A stretch of DNA of 30,849 bases from CAZAMP01 sp964486455 (GTDB lineage: Bacteria > Eisenbacteria > RBG-16-71-46 > CAZAMP01). Location: assembly GCA_964486455.1 (NCBI GenBank), contig CAZAMP010000048.1, positions 1 through 30,849 on the forward strand. Reading direction: 5' to 3'. The notes under the pieces were generated by a model. It was not told the origin of the DNA. It worked only from the letters and a program-made list of their open reading frames with translations, and did no database searches. This document shows, piece after piece, positions 1 to 7,130 of this stretch. Both the position numbers and the translations under genes were made by a program. Position 1 is the stretch's first letter, and every line of letters starts with the position of its first letter.

Positions 1-943
1 TGCAGAACTCGATGCAGGCGATGGTCACGATGATCGGGTTGCGCAGCATCATCTTAAATACCACCAGCGGCTTGAGCTGCGGCCCCTCGTCGCCGGAGGA
101 GGCGTCGGCGGTGTCGAAGTCGGCAAGCCCGGCCTCGCTCGGCGTGTTGCGCACCCAGATGACGTCCAGCACCCAGAAGACGGCCAGGAGGATGGCGGGG
201 ACGAAGAAGACCCAGATCAAGCCAAGGCCGTTCAGAATCGTGTAGCCAAGGTCGAAGGCGAAGAAGATCCCAAGGGAGATCAGGACGCCGAAGATGGCCC
301 CGAACACACCGCGCTCGCGTACGTGGAACCAGCCGGCATTGACCTTGACGATCGCCACGGCACCGAAACTCTGGAAATACATGTTCAGGGAGTAGAGAAC
401 CGAGAAGACGTAGACGAAGTGGGCCGCGAAGAATTCATGGCCCGGGCCTTGATTCAGCAAGGAGAAGGAGACCAAGCCCATCAGCACGTTCATCACCGCG
501 GCGCCCGCAGCGCCCAAGAGGATCGAGAACCGGCCGCCGTAACGGTCGGTGAGCGGTCCGTTGATCAGAAACGACACGCCGTAGACGGCGGTACCGATGC
601 CGAAGATCCAACCGAAGGCGTCGTTTCCCATCATGACGCCGCCGCTGCCACTCGCCATCTCTTCAAAGGCGAACTTGCTGACCTTCAGATTGTAGCGACC
701 CATGTAGAGAAACGAGTAGGTGAGTCCCAGCGGCAGCCAGTTCAAGAGCCGCCGTCTGCGGAGCGCCGCACTGTGCTCGATCTCGATCTTGGGCAGCCGG
801 CCGATCACGATCGCCACGACGTCCAGAAGAATCAGGATCGGTAGAAGCTCGTCCAGCCAGACGGGAATCTCAATCTGAAAGAACGCCAGGGCCAGCATGG
901 CAAGTAGCACCACGAACAAGATGGGGAGTGCACCTTTCGGCAT
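1..943 (-). CDS. MFS transporter, OPA (organophosphate:phosphate antiporter)-like, C-terminus beyond window
   Basis: The minus frame is open from an ATG at 943 to the window edge, about 314 codons with no stop, so the 3' end is missing. AGGAG lies 8 nt before the ATG. The product starts with two hydrophobic stretches (about residues 6-20 and 28-43), then RRRRLLNWLPLGLTYSFLYM and GRYNL, which resemble the first core helix of OPA-family carriers (GlpT/UhpT relatives). An MFS loop motif (DRYGGR) follows about 110 residues in, and further helices include a QSFGAVAIVKVNAGWF stretch. The family moves phosphorylated small molecules across the inner membrane; the substrate here cannot be read from sequence. 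The extra N-terminal hydrophobic pair before the core is unusual for GlpT. Confident in MFS, moderate for OPA. Confidence 0.75.
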   Translation of the reverse strand, partial: MPKGALPILFVVLLAMLALAFFQIEIPVWLDELLPILILLDVVAIVIGRLPKIEIEHSAALRRRRLLNWLPLGLTYSFLYMGRYNLKVSKFAFEEMASGSGGVMMGNDAFGWIFGIGTAVYGVSFLINGPLTDRYGGRFSILLGAAGAAVMNVLMGLVSFSLLNQGPGHEFFAAHFVYVFSVLYSLNMYFQSFGAVAIVKVNAGWFHVRERGVFGAIFGVLISLGIFFAFDLGYTILNGLGLIWVFFVPAILLAVFWVLDVIWVRNTPSEAGLADFDTADASSGDEGPQLKPLVVFKMMLRNPIIVTIACIEFC

Positions 944-1180
944 GGGACGGCTCCTTCAACGAGTTCTTCTTCGACGCGATTACGACAATGGCCGCCGAGT
1001 ATAGATTCCAGCTGGATGGGAGACCAGTGAAACCGGATCTCGCTCTCCCACGGCGGTAGCCGCTAGGTCGCCATGTCGTTCGGCCGGACGTGAATTGCAC
1101 ATTCCATGGGGGAGGTACGCGGGGGGGTATCGAAACGGGGCACAGCGTGGAGAGGACTGCGCCCCGAAAAATCACATCTC

Positions 1181-1202
1181 AGGCCTCTGTTGCCAGCGGC
1201 CT
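1181..1202 (-). terminator. Possible weak intrinsic terminator after the small membrane-protein gene
   Basis: On the minus strand the arms AGGCC and GGCCT (1202-1198, 1185-1181) pair, followed by one mismatch and a further CTG/CAG pairing closed by a GCAA tetraloop. The stop codon of the small gene overlaps the 5' arm. A TTTTT run occurs 9 nt past the hairpin (1171-1167), which is farther than usual, so termination efficiency is doubtful. Confidence 0.35.
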
Positions 1203-1365
1203 ATTCGATGACGACCTGCACTTCCTCGACCGGTTCGGCTGCCGGCGCGGCGTCGCTCTCCTCACAGCATTCCGGATACGCGTAGCAGATTATCGCGATG
1301 ATTATCCAGAAGAAGTGCATCGTCGCGCGGCCGCGCGGCCTCAATCTATCGATCATGTCTATCAT
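1201..1365 (-). CDS. Small single-pass membrane protein, 54 aa, function unknown
   Basis: The ATG at 1365 is preceded by AAGGGAAG about 9 nt upstream, which is why I prefer it to the more upstream in-frame start at 1404. The product begins MIDMIDRLRPRGRATM, then has one hydrophobic segment (FFWIIIAIICYAY, about residues 17-29), a paired cysteine motif (PECCEE) directly after it, and an acidic, proline- and alanine-rich tail. Positive-inside reasoning puts the Arg-rich N-terminus in the cytoplasm and the cysteine pair outside. It lies downstream of two beta-barrel genes on the same strand and could be cotranscribed with them. I recognise no family. It is a plausible gene on SD and topology alone, and it could be a chance frame. 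Confidence 0.4.
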   Translation of the reverse strand: MIDMIDRLRPRGRATMHFFWIIIAIICYAYPECCEESDAAPAAEPVEEVQVVIE

Positions 1366-1396
1366 GTCATCACTTCCCTTCTCCGGTCGCCCCACA

Positions 1397-1418
1397 GCGG
1401 GCACGCCGCCGTGCCCGC
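1397..1418 (-). other. Perfect 9-bp GC stem-loop between beta-barrel gene and small gene
   Basis: GCGGGCACG at 1397-1405 pairs with CGTGCCCGC at 1410-1418 around a 4-nt loop. It lies about 26 nt past the stop of the upstream beta-barrel gene and has no T-run on either side, so it is more likely an mRNA-stability or processing hairpin, or a Rho-related element, than an intrinsic terminator. Confidence 0.5.
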
Positions 1419-1443
1419 CGATGGAATAGAACCCGTCAAGCCC

Positions 1444-2637
1444 TTACCAGGTACCGACAACCGAGATCTGGTTCGTCAGATTCTGAGCACCTCCACTCAG
1501 GAAGTTCGGTCCGATAAAGAGCCAGTTAGGGTTCAGCGATCCGTCGATACGGAAGTTCTCGCTGAGCTGAACGCTTCCCCCGAGCGAAATCACGAACGGA
1601 GCCGAGCGGTTCGTCGTCTCGTCGCCGGTCACGTTGTTTCCGTCGTCGACCTTGTTTTCGAACTTGCCCGTGTTCATGTACTTGTTCACACCGATCCAAC
1701 CCGTGAACCAGCTCCGGATCTGGGTCTCCATCGCGAAGAAGAGCACGGGCATGGCCGTCATGGTGAACGTCGTCGTCGTCGTCACATCCGGCACCGGGCC
1801 GGCGACCGTGGGAACCAGGTCCTCGGTCTCGACCGTGTTCGTCGCGTACGGAATGAGCCCGAAGAAGACGGATGTCTTCTTCGAGACGTCCATCCGTACC
1901 GCGCCGGCGAGCGCGAAGCTGAAGACACTGGTCTTGGCCTCGTTGTCCGCACCACCGTCGTTCTTGAGCGTTCCGGAACCGGACTCGAAGAGAGCAGCGC
2001 CGATCCACGACGTGCCGTTCCCGCGATCTTTCTTCACGCGGGCCGAGGCGACCAGACGAGAGTTGCTGTCCTCGATGTCGGGGGCATCCCCTTTGATCTC
2101 CTGCTTCGAGCTTCCGGTCCAGAAGTGGGCACCAAGCTCGGCGACGGAGTTGTCGAACTCGGCATTGTATCCACCGTGGAACGAAAGATTGGATGCGCTC
2201 TCCTTGATGACCGTTCCATCGCCGTACTCGGGATCACTCGAGGTGTCATAGCTGTCGGCACCGATCCCGATCCCGCCCGCCAGACCATTCTTGGATACCA
2301 ACAGCAGATGTTCCTGGTTCGGATTCTGCAGCTGTTGGTAACCGTACTGGTTCCACGGCCACGGCGAGTCACGGTTGACAAAGATTCCCACGTCAGCGTC
2401 GAAACGCTCGACATAGTAGCTCACGCCCCCCGCCCTGTTCGCGAACGGCGTGTTGACGCCGCGCAGCTCGGCGACCGCGAAGTTCCGGTACTTGGACAGC
2501 GCCGTCGGGAAGAGGAAGATGTCGGTGTCATCCTCGACGAGCACCGGCATGCCCCCGAACGACGCAATCCTGGCTTCGGTGGCCATCGCCGGCGTCGCCA
2601 CGACGATGACGAGTAGCGTCATGAGTAGAAGCCTCAT
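1444..2637 (-). CDS. Outer-membrane beta-barrel protein, downstream member of tandem pair
   Basis: The product is 397 aa. The start at 2637 (MRLLLM) is chosen over an ATG 9 nt upstream because GGAGGTG sits 6-8 nt before it. Residues 1-19 form a signal peptide (MRLLLMTLLVIVVATPAMA). The body is rich in alternating hydrophobic/aromatic strands and Gly/Asn/Asp turns. It ends QISVVGTW, an aromatic C-terminus of the kind recognised by the BAM insertion machinery. It opens with an ARIASFGGMPVLVEDDTDIF segment, reminiscent of barrels with an N-terminal conserved strand. It is clearly paralogous to the gene immediately upstream (2675-3853), sharing the FGG/LGG, DADVG, NQEHL.LVSKNG, GGIGIGADS, TGW.GVNK and GPNFLSG segments. 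Transport substrate and exact family are not recognised. Confidence 0.75.
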   Translation of the reverse strand: MRLLLMTLLVIVVATPAMATEARIASFGGMPVLVEDDTDIFLFPTALSKYRNFAVAELRGVNTPFANRAGGVSYYVERFDADVGIFVNRDSPWPWNQYGYQQLQNPNQEHLLLVSKNGLAGGIGIGADSYDTSSDPEYGDGTVIKESASNLSFHGGYNAEFDNSVAELGAHFWTGSSKQEIKGDAPDIEDSNSRLVASARVKKDRGNGTSWIGAALFESGSGTLKNDGGADNEAKTSVFSFALAGAVRMDVSKKTSVFFGLIPYATNTVETEDLVPTVAGPVPDVTTTTTFTMTAMPVLFFAMETQIRSWFTGWIGVNKYMNTGKFENKVDDGNNVTGDETTNRSAPFVISLGGSVQLSENFRIDGSLNPNWLFIGPNFLSGGAQNLTNQISVVGTW

Positions 2638-2670
2638 TGTGGACACCTCCCTACAGATGAGTGGTCCACA
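2638..2670 (-). promoter_or_regulatory. Stem-loop that displays the Shine-Dalgarno of the second beta-barrel gene in its loop
   Basis: On the minus strand TGTGGAC (2670-2664) pairs perfectly with GTCCACA (2644-2638). The 19-nt loop carries the GGAGGT ribosome-binding site, and the ATG follows the stem directly at 2637. The hairpin fills the short gap after the stop of the upstream paralogue. It could tune translation of the downstream gene; there is no experimental support in the sequence itself. Confidence 0.45.
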
Positions 2671-2674
2671 GCCT

Positions 2675-3853
2675 CTACCACGTGCCCACGATCGAGATCT
2701 GGTTCATCAGGTTCAGCGCCTGTCCACTCAGGAAGTTCGGTCCCGTGAAGAGCCAGTTGTTGTTCATCACGCCGTCGATCCGGAAGTTGTCGCTGACCTT
2801 GATGCTGCCACCGAGCGATACCGCGAACGGGGCCGTGCGGTTGGTCCCCTCGGTATCCGTACCGTTGTCGTCATCCGTCACGCTCTCGTTCTTCGTCTTG
2901 AGCAGCGTCTTGTTGACACCCACCCAGCCGGTGAACCAGTTCCAGACCTGCGTCTCCATCGCGAACGCGAGAAGCGGCATAGCGGTGGTGGTGACGGTGT
3001 TCGTCACGGTGGTCTCGTTGGCGTCCGTATACACCTCGGTCTCGACCTTGTTCATGACGTAGGGAATGACGCCGAAAACGGCCGTGGTCCTCTTGCTGAC
3101 GGCCTTCTGAACGACGCCGCCGAGAAGGAGTGACATGCCGCTCAGGCTGGTCACGTCATCATCCGCCGTGGCGTTCTTCAGCTCGCCGGAAACCGTCTGA
3201 AAGCCGAGGAGACCGACCCAGTTGACACCGTTGCCCTTGTCCTTGGTGAAACGAGCGGCCAGCGCGATGTTGCTGCCGCCGTCTTCGACATCCTTCATGG
3301 TGTCGCCCTGGAACAGCTGCTCGCCGCTACCCGTCCAGAAGTGGCCGCCTAGCTCCGCGACTCCGCCGCTTAGCTCTGCCTCGTAACCACCGTGCAGCGA
3401 GAACATCGACGTGCTCTCATCGGTGGGCGTACCGTCGACCGGCTCAGGATCCGACATTGCACTCCAGCTATCGGCGCCGATACCGATACCACCGGCGACA
3501 CCGTTCTTCGAGACGAGAATCAGGTGCTCCTGATTGACGGTCTGCAGGTTGTTGTAGTTCTGCTGGAAGAAGTTCACCGGCGCGGTGCGGTTCACGTACA
3601 CACCCACGTCGGCGTCGAAGCGCGAGCAGTAGAAATTGACGCCGCCCGACCGGAGCGCGAACGGCGTACCTATGGCCCGCATCTCTCCAACGGCGAAGTT
3701 GCGGTAGTTGGAGAGCGTGGTCGGAAAGCCGAACACGTCCACGTCGTCAGGGACGAACCCCGCCATCCCGCCGAGCGCAGTGATTCTGCTCTCGGTGGCG
3801 AACGTGGGGATCGCCGTGATGAGCAGCAGCAGCGTAATGAGTGCGATTCGCAT
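2675..3853 (-). CDS. Outer-membrane beta-barrel protein, upstream member of tandem pair
   Basis: The product is 392 aa. The ATG at 3853 is chosen because AAGGAGG lies 8 nt upstream; the longer open frame back to 3961 has no such signal and no sensible N-terminus. Residues 1-18 are a signal peptide (MRIALITLLLLITAIPTF, cut near ATE). The mature part has the alternating pattern of a beta-barrel and ends NQISIVGTW with a terminal Trp. It aligns along its whole length with the downstream paralogue, with diverged loops, so this is an old tandem duplication. Its single extra cysteine (FYCSRFDADVG) replaces Tyr-Val in the paralogue. The long intergenic region upstream probably holds the promoter for the pair. 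Function beyond outer-membrane barrel is unknown. Confidence 0.75.
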   Translation of the reverse strand: MRIALITLLLLITAIPTFATESRITALGGMAGFVPDDVDVFGFPTTLSNYRNFAVGEMRAIGTPFALRSGGVNFYCSRFDADVGVYVNRTAPVNFFQQNYNNLQTVNQEHLILVSKNGVAGGIGIGADSWSAMSDPEPVDGTPTDESTSMFSLHGGYEAELSGGVAELGGHFWTGSGEQLFQGDTMKDVEDGGSNIALAARFTKDKGNGVNWVGLLGFQTVSGELKNATADDDVTSLSGMSLLLGGVVQKAVSKRTTAVFGVIPYVMNKVETEVYTDANETTVTNTVTTTAMPLLAFAMETQVWNWFTGWVGVNKTLLKTKNESVTDDDNGTDTEGTNRTAPFAVSLGGSIKVSDNFRIDGVMNNNWLFTGPNFLSGQALNLMNQISIVGTW

Positions 3854-4236
3854 TTTGGAAGCCTCCTTGCGAACTGACAGGCCCACAGACTCCATTCCTG
3901 GATGGGCGAGTCGGCAGAGACCGATCGCGGGCCCTGGACGATCGATCACGAACCCAGCCATGCCGGATCACCCACCACGCCCTAGTCGAACATCACTAAC
4001 TTGGCAACAGTCGGTAACAACCCACATTTTCACCGTCGCGTCAACTCTTACTTGCTGGGCGATATAACCTACTGCTCGATCATTTACAGGCTCGTCCGCA
4101 CGAGTTTAGAAAGTGAAAATACCCGCTTGCACCTCCTCTTCCGACCGAGTCCCTCATCTCCCCACCCCCGGAGATCGCCGGGTCCGAATGGTCGTTCGAT
4201 TACATAACTCTCCTATTTTCACCGTTTAATAAGAAT

Positions 4237-4264
4237 TTGACCTGACGTCACCATACAGTACTGA
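4237..4264 (+). promoter_or_regulatory. Candidate promoter for the SUF operon
   Basis: TTGACC (4237-4242) is a good -35-like hexamer. At 16 nt spacing the candidate -10 is TACTGA (4259-4264), which matches poorly. It is offered because it overlaps the inverted repeat CAGTAC-N7-GTACTG, the natural place for an operator of the regulator encoded just downstream. Confidence 0.3.
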
Positions 4265-4274
4265 ATCCGTACTG
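4256..4274 (+). promoter_or_regulatory. Candidate operator of the Rrf2 regulator: CAGTAC-N7-GTACTG
   Basis: A perfect 6-bp inverted repeat (4256-4261 and 4269-4274) with a 7-nt spacer. It also contains the direct repeat GTACTGA at 4258-4264 and 4269-4275, spaced 11 bp, so both copies face the same side of the helix. Rrf2 family regulators such as IscR bind dyad sites of about this size as dimers and often repress their own operon. Assignment to this regulator is inference from position. Confidence 0.45.
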
Positions 4275-4314
4275 ATTTTTCTTTACCAACTCCTGGCGCG
4301 GTTGTTAGGCTCTG

Positions 4315-4343
4315 CCGAAAGAGAACCGAAAGTGTACTCTTTC
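4315..4343 (+). promoter_or_regulatory. Second repeat element upstream of the Rrf2 gene: GAAAGAG-N13-CTCTTTC plus CCGAAAG direct repeats
   Basis: GAAAGAG (4317-4323) and CTCTTTC (4337-4343) form a perfect 7-bp inverted repeat. CCGAAAG occurs at 4315-4321 and 4326-4332, again with an 11-bp period. The element ends just before the ribosome-binding site (AGGGTGG), so it could be a second operator or a leader hairpin affecting translation of the regulator. Confidence 0.4.
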
Positions 4344-4357
4344 AGGGTGGAATTCTC

Positions 4358-4834
4358 GTGATCCGGATGACGAAACAGACCGACTACGGGATCGTGCTTC
4401 TCACCTACTTCGCCAGAGCGGAGCGGGACAAGACGTATACAGCCCGTGATCTGGCGACCGCGACGAATCTCGCGCAGCCCACCGTCAGCAAGACACTCAA
4501 GCCGCTCGCGCGCGCGGGGATTCTCGACTCGCATCGCGGCGCGAAGGGCGGCTACAGCCTGGCGCGACGCCCGGAAGAGATTACGGTGGCCGACATCGTC
4601 TCCGCCCTCGAGGGACCGCTCGCCATTACGGCGTGCATCTCCGACGAGCAACCGGAGTGCGACCGCTTTGAGATTTGCGGCGTGCGCAACAATTGGGAAC
4701 GCGTCAATCACATGATCTTGAACGCGCTCAGAACGATAACGCTCGCCGACATGTCGGTTCCGATGCGACGCGCGCCGGACGGCGCCGAGGTTGCGGCCGT
4801 CCACTTCAAGACGAACCGGCAAAAGACCGCCTAA
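4358..4834 (+). CDS. Rrf2/IscR-type Fe-S-sensing transcriptional regulator of the SUF operon
   Basis: 158 aa. The GTG start at 4358 is preferred over the ATG at 4367 because AGGGTGG ends 7 nt before the GTG. Residues about 4-70 form the Rrf2 winged helix-turn-helix (MTKQTDYGIVLLTYFA, LAQPTVSKTLKPLARAGILDS, RGAKGGYSLAR wing). Three cysteines, C93, C101 and C107 (C-x7-C-x5-C), occupy the cluster-binding loop before the C-terminal dimerisation helix. In this family (IscR, SufR and the SUF assembly regulator) such a cluster reports Fe-S supply. The gene heads a complete suf operon 31 nt upstream of sufB, so it most probably senses cluster status and controls that operon, including itself, through the dyad repeats upstream. 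Cys spacing is closer to SUF-type regulators than to IscR (C-x5-C-x7-C). Confidence 0.9.
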   Translation: MIRMTKQTDYGIVLLTYFARAERDKTYTARDLATATNLAQPTVSKTLKPLARAGILDSHRGAKGGYSLARRPEEITVADIVSALEGPLAITACISDEQPECDRFEICGVRNNWERVNHMILNALRTITLADMSVPMRRAPDGAEVAAVHFKTNRQKTA

Positions 4835-4865
4835 CGAGAACCGGAATACACCGGAGAGGATCGAG

Positions 4866-6305
4866 ATGGACGAAGCACAAGCACTGGAACATCTGGCGAA
4901 GCGGGAATACAAGTACGGGTTCGTCACCGACATCGAAGCGGACACAGCGCCCCCGGGCCTCAACGAGGACGTCATCCGTTTCATCTCCGCGAAGAAGGGT
5001 GAGCCGGAGTGGTTGTTGGAGTGGAGGCTCAAGGCGCTCCGGCACTGGCTGAAAATGGAAGAGCCCACGTGGCCCAAGGTCGACTATCCGCCCATCGACT
5101 ACCAGGACATCATCTACTACTCCGCCCCGAAGCCCAAAGACGGCCCGAAGAGCCTCGATGAGGTGGACCCGGAGCTGCTCGAAACGTTCGACAAGCTCGG
5201 CATCCCGCTCGAAGAGCAAAAAGCTCTCTCCGGCATCGCGGTGGACGCCGTTTTCGACAGCGTTTCGGTCGCCACCACGTTCAAGGAAAAACTGGGCGAC
5301 CTGGGTATCGTCTTCTGCTCCTTCTCCGAGGCGGTAAAGGACCATCCGGATTTGGTGAAGAAGTATCTGGGCTCTGTCGTTCCCACGACGGACAACTACT
5401 TTGCCGCGCTCAACTCCGCCGTCTTCACGGATGGATCGTTTTGCTACATCCCGAAGGGCGTGCGCTGTCCGATGGAGCTCTCCACCTACTTCCGCATCAA
5501 TGCGTCGAAGACCGGTCAGTTCGAACGCACGCTCATCGTCGCGGACGAGGGCGCGTACGTGAGCTACCTCGAAGGTTGTACCGCCCCTATGCGCGACGAA
5601 AACCAGCTGCACGCCGCGGTCGTCGAGCTCATAGCGCACGACAACGCGCACATTAAGTACTCCACCGTTCAGAACTGGTATCCCGGCGACAAGGACGGGA
5701 AGGGCGGCATCTACAACTTCGTCACCAAACGCGGCAAGTGCATGGAGAGTGCAAAGATCTCCTGGACGCAGGTCGAAACGGGATCGGCCATCACGTGGAA
5801 GTACCCGAGCTGCATTCTGCAGGGCGACAACTCCGTGGGCGAGTTCTATTCGGTCGCGCTCACGAGCAACCACCAGCAAGCCGACACCGGCACCAAGATG
5901 ATCCACATCGGCAAGAACACCAAGAGCACGATCGTGTCGAAGGGGATCTCGGCGATCTACGGCCAGAATACGTATCGCGGGATGGTAAAGGTCATGCGGG
6001 GGGCCGAGAACGCCCGGAATTTCTCACAGTGCGACTCGATGCTGCTCGGCGACGAGTGCGGCGCGCACACGTTCCCGTACATCGAGACGCGAAACGCCAG
6101 CGCGCAAGTGGAACACGAAGCCACGACGACCAAGATCGGAGACGATCAGCTTTTCTATTGTAACCAGCGCGGGATCTCGACCGAGGATGCCGTTTCGATG
6201 ATCGTAAACGGCTTCTGCAAAGAGATCCTAAGCGAGCTTCCGATGGAATTCGCGGTGGAGGCCCGGAAGCTTCTGGGCGTGAGCCTCGAAGGAAGCGTTG
6301 GATAA
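4866..6305 (+). CDS. sufB: Fe-S cluster assembly scaffold protein SufB
   Basis: 479 aa, the normal length for SufB. ATG 4866 is preceded by GGAGAGG; an upstream in-frame ATG at 4791 lies inside the regulator gene and would add an Arg-rich extension with no family match. SufB builds [4Fe-4S] clusters as part of the cytoplasmic SufBC2D complex, receiving persulfide sulfur. The sequence has the N-terminal PEWLLEWRLKALRHW helix, the parallel beta-helix core, and the conserved C-terminal segments SQCDSMLLGDECGAHTFPYI and VEHEATTTKIGDDQLFY that carry the Cys and Glu/His residues implicated in cluster assembly. The C-terminal DUF-like helical part (GISTEDAVSMIVNGFCKEIL) contacts SufC. It is second in the operon, followed by sufC after 40 nt. 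Confidence 0.97.
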   Translation: MDEAQALEHLAKREYKYGFVTDIEADTAPPGLNEDVIRFISAKKGEPEWLLEWRLKALRHWLKMEEPTWPKVDYPPIDYQDIIYYSAPKPKDGPKSLDEVDPELLETFDKLGIPLEEQKALSGIAVDAVFDSVSVATTFKEKLGDLGIVFCSFSEAVKDHPDLVKKYLGSVVPTTDNYFAALNSAVFTDGSFCYIPKGVRCPMELSTYFRINASKTGQFERTLIVADEGAYVSYLEGCTAPMRDENQLHAAVVELIAHDNAHIKYSTVQNWYPGDKDGKGGIYNFVTKRGKCMESAKISWTQVETGSAITWKYPSCILQGDNSVGEFYSVALTSNHQQADTGTKMIHIGKNTKSTIVSKGISAIYGQNTYRGMVKVMRGAENARNFSQCDSMLLGDECGAHTFPYIETRNASAQVEHEATTTKIGDDQLFYCNQRGISTEDAVSMIVNGFCKEILSELPMEFAVEARKLLGVSLEGSVG

Positions 6306-6345
6306 CCCAGCGCCGGCCTATCCACCATGGAGAGGAACGAGATCG

Positions 6346-7125
6346 ATGCTTGAAATCCGAAACCTGCATGCCCGAGTCGAGGGGAAGGAGATCCTTCACG
6401 GACTCAACCTCACGCTCAAGGCCGGTGAAGTTCACGCATGCATGGGGCCGAACGGGTCCGGGAAGAGCACGCTGGCCCAGGTCCTTGCCGGGCACCCGGC
6501 CTACGAAGTGACCGACGGTGATGTCCTCTACGACGGCAGAAACCTCTTGGATCTGGATCCGGAGGAGCGTGCGAGAGAAGGCGTCTTCCTCGCGTTCCAG
6601 TACCCGGTCGAGATCCCTGGCGTGAACAACACGTACTTCCTGCGCGCCGCTTACAACGCGGTGCGGCAGCACCGCGGCGAGCCCGAAGTCGACGCCATGG
6701 ACTTTCTGAACGTCACTCGCGAGAAGATGGAACTCCTCGCGCTCGATCAATCGCTGATGAAGCGGTCCGTCAACGAGGGATTCTCGGGTGGCGAGAAGAA
6801 GCGAAACGAGATCTTTCAGATGGCCGTGCTGGAACCGCGGCTCGGAATCCTCGACGAGACGGACTCGGGGCTCGATATCGACGCGCTCAAGATCGTCGCG
6901 CGCGGAGTGAACGCCATGCGCAACAAGGACCGTGCATTTCTGGTCGTGACTCACTACCAGCGGCTATTGAACTACATCGTCCCCGACTTCGTCCACGTTC
7001 TCTCGGGCGGTCAGATCGTCAAGTCGGGCGGAAGAGAACTCGCCCTGGAGCTCGAGGAAAAGGGCTACAGCTGGACCGAGATCCCGGGCAGAAAGACGCA
7101 ACCCGTGGGATCACGAAAGGGCTAG
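6346..7125 (+). CDS. sufC: Fe-S cluster assembly ATPase SufC
   Basis: 259 aa. ATG 6346 is chosen for its GGAGAGGAA signal; the upstream in-frame start at 6298 would overlap sufB by 8 nt and add a proline-rich tail foreign to the family. SufC is the ABC-type ATPase that drives conformational change in SufBC2D. Visible motifs are Walker A GPNGSGKS (residues 34-41), Q-loop FQYP (84-87), signature FSGGEKKR (146-153), Walker B LGILDE with following D-loop SGLD (166-176) and switch His203 in VVTHY. There are no membrane segments, as expected for this soluble ABC protein. The C-terminus is about ten residues longer than typical (GRKTQPVGSRKG). Confidence 0.97.
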   Translation: MLEIRNLHARVEGKEILHGLNLTLKAGEVHACMGPNGSGKSTLAQVLAGHPAYEVTDGDVLYDGRNLLDLDPEERAREGVFLAFQYPVEIPGVNNTYFLRAAYNAVRQHRGEPEVDAMDFLNVTREKMELLALDQSLMKRSVNEGFSGGEKKRNEIFQMAVLEPRLGILDETDSGLDIDALKIVARGVNAMRNKDRAFLVVTHYQRLLNYIVPDFVHVLSGGQIVKSGGRELALELEEKGYSWTEIPGRKTQPVGSRKG

Positions 7126-7130
7126 CCGAC

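Larger units (their letters stand above)
3854..4357. other. Divergent intergenic region between beta-barrel pair and SUF operon
   Basis: About 500 nt without a convincing gene; the open frames here lack ribosome-binding sites and read as low-complexity Pro/Arg/Ser. The part from about 3985 to 4300 is clearly more AT-rich than the coding flanks, as expected for promoters firing both ways. It holds the palindrome TGACGTCA at 4243-4250, the inverted repeat and 11-bp direct repeats described separately, and an AT-rich stretch around 4215-4240. Confidence 0.6.

Noticed and set aside
323..844. Open plus-strand frame of 173 codons
   Set aside because: Lies opposite the OPA-like transporter, has no ribosome-binding site, and its charged Arg/Glu/His composition is typical of an antisense frame in GC-rich coding DNA.
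870..1175. Minus frame of 101 codons upstream of the transporter
   Set aside because: Overlaps the transporter start out of frame and shows no family sequence or ribosome-binding site.
1090..2616. 508-codon plus-strand frame
   Set aside because: Antisense shadow of the beta-barrel gene; Arg/His/Asp-rich with no domain, while the minus frame has a signal peptide and strand pattern.
4001..4207. 68-codon frame in the intergenic region
   Set aside because: No ribosome-binding site and low-complexity Pro/Ser/Arg end; it sits in AT-rich promoter DNA.
4806..5906. 366-codon minus frame across sufB
   Set aside because: Shadow of sufB, which is securely identified by length and motifs.
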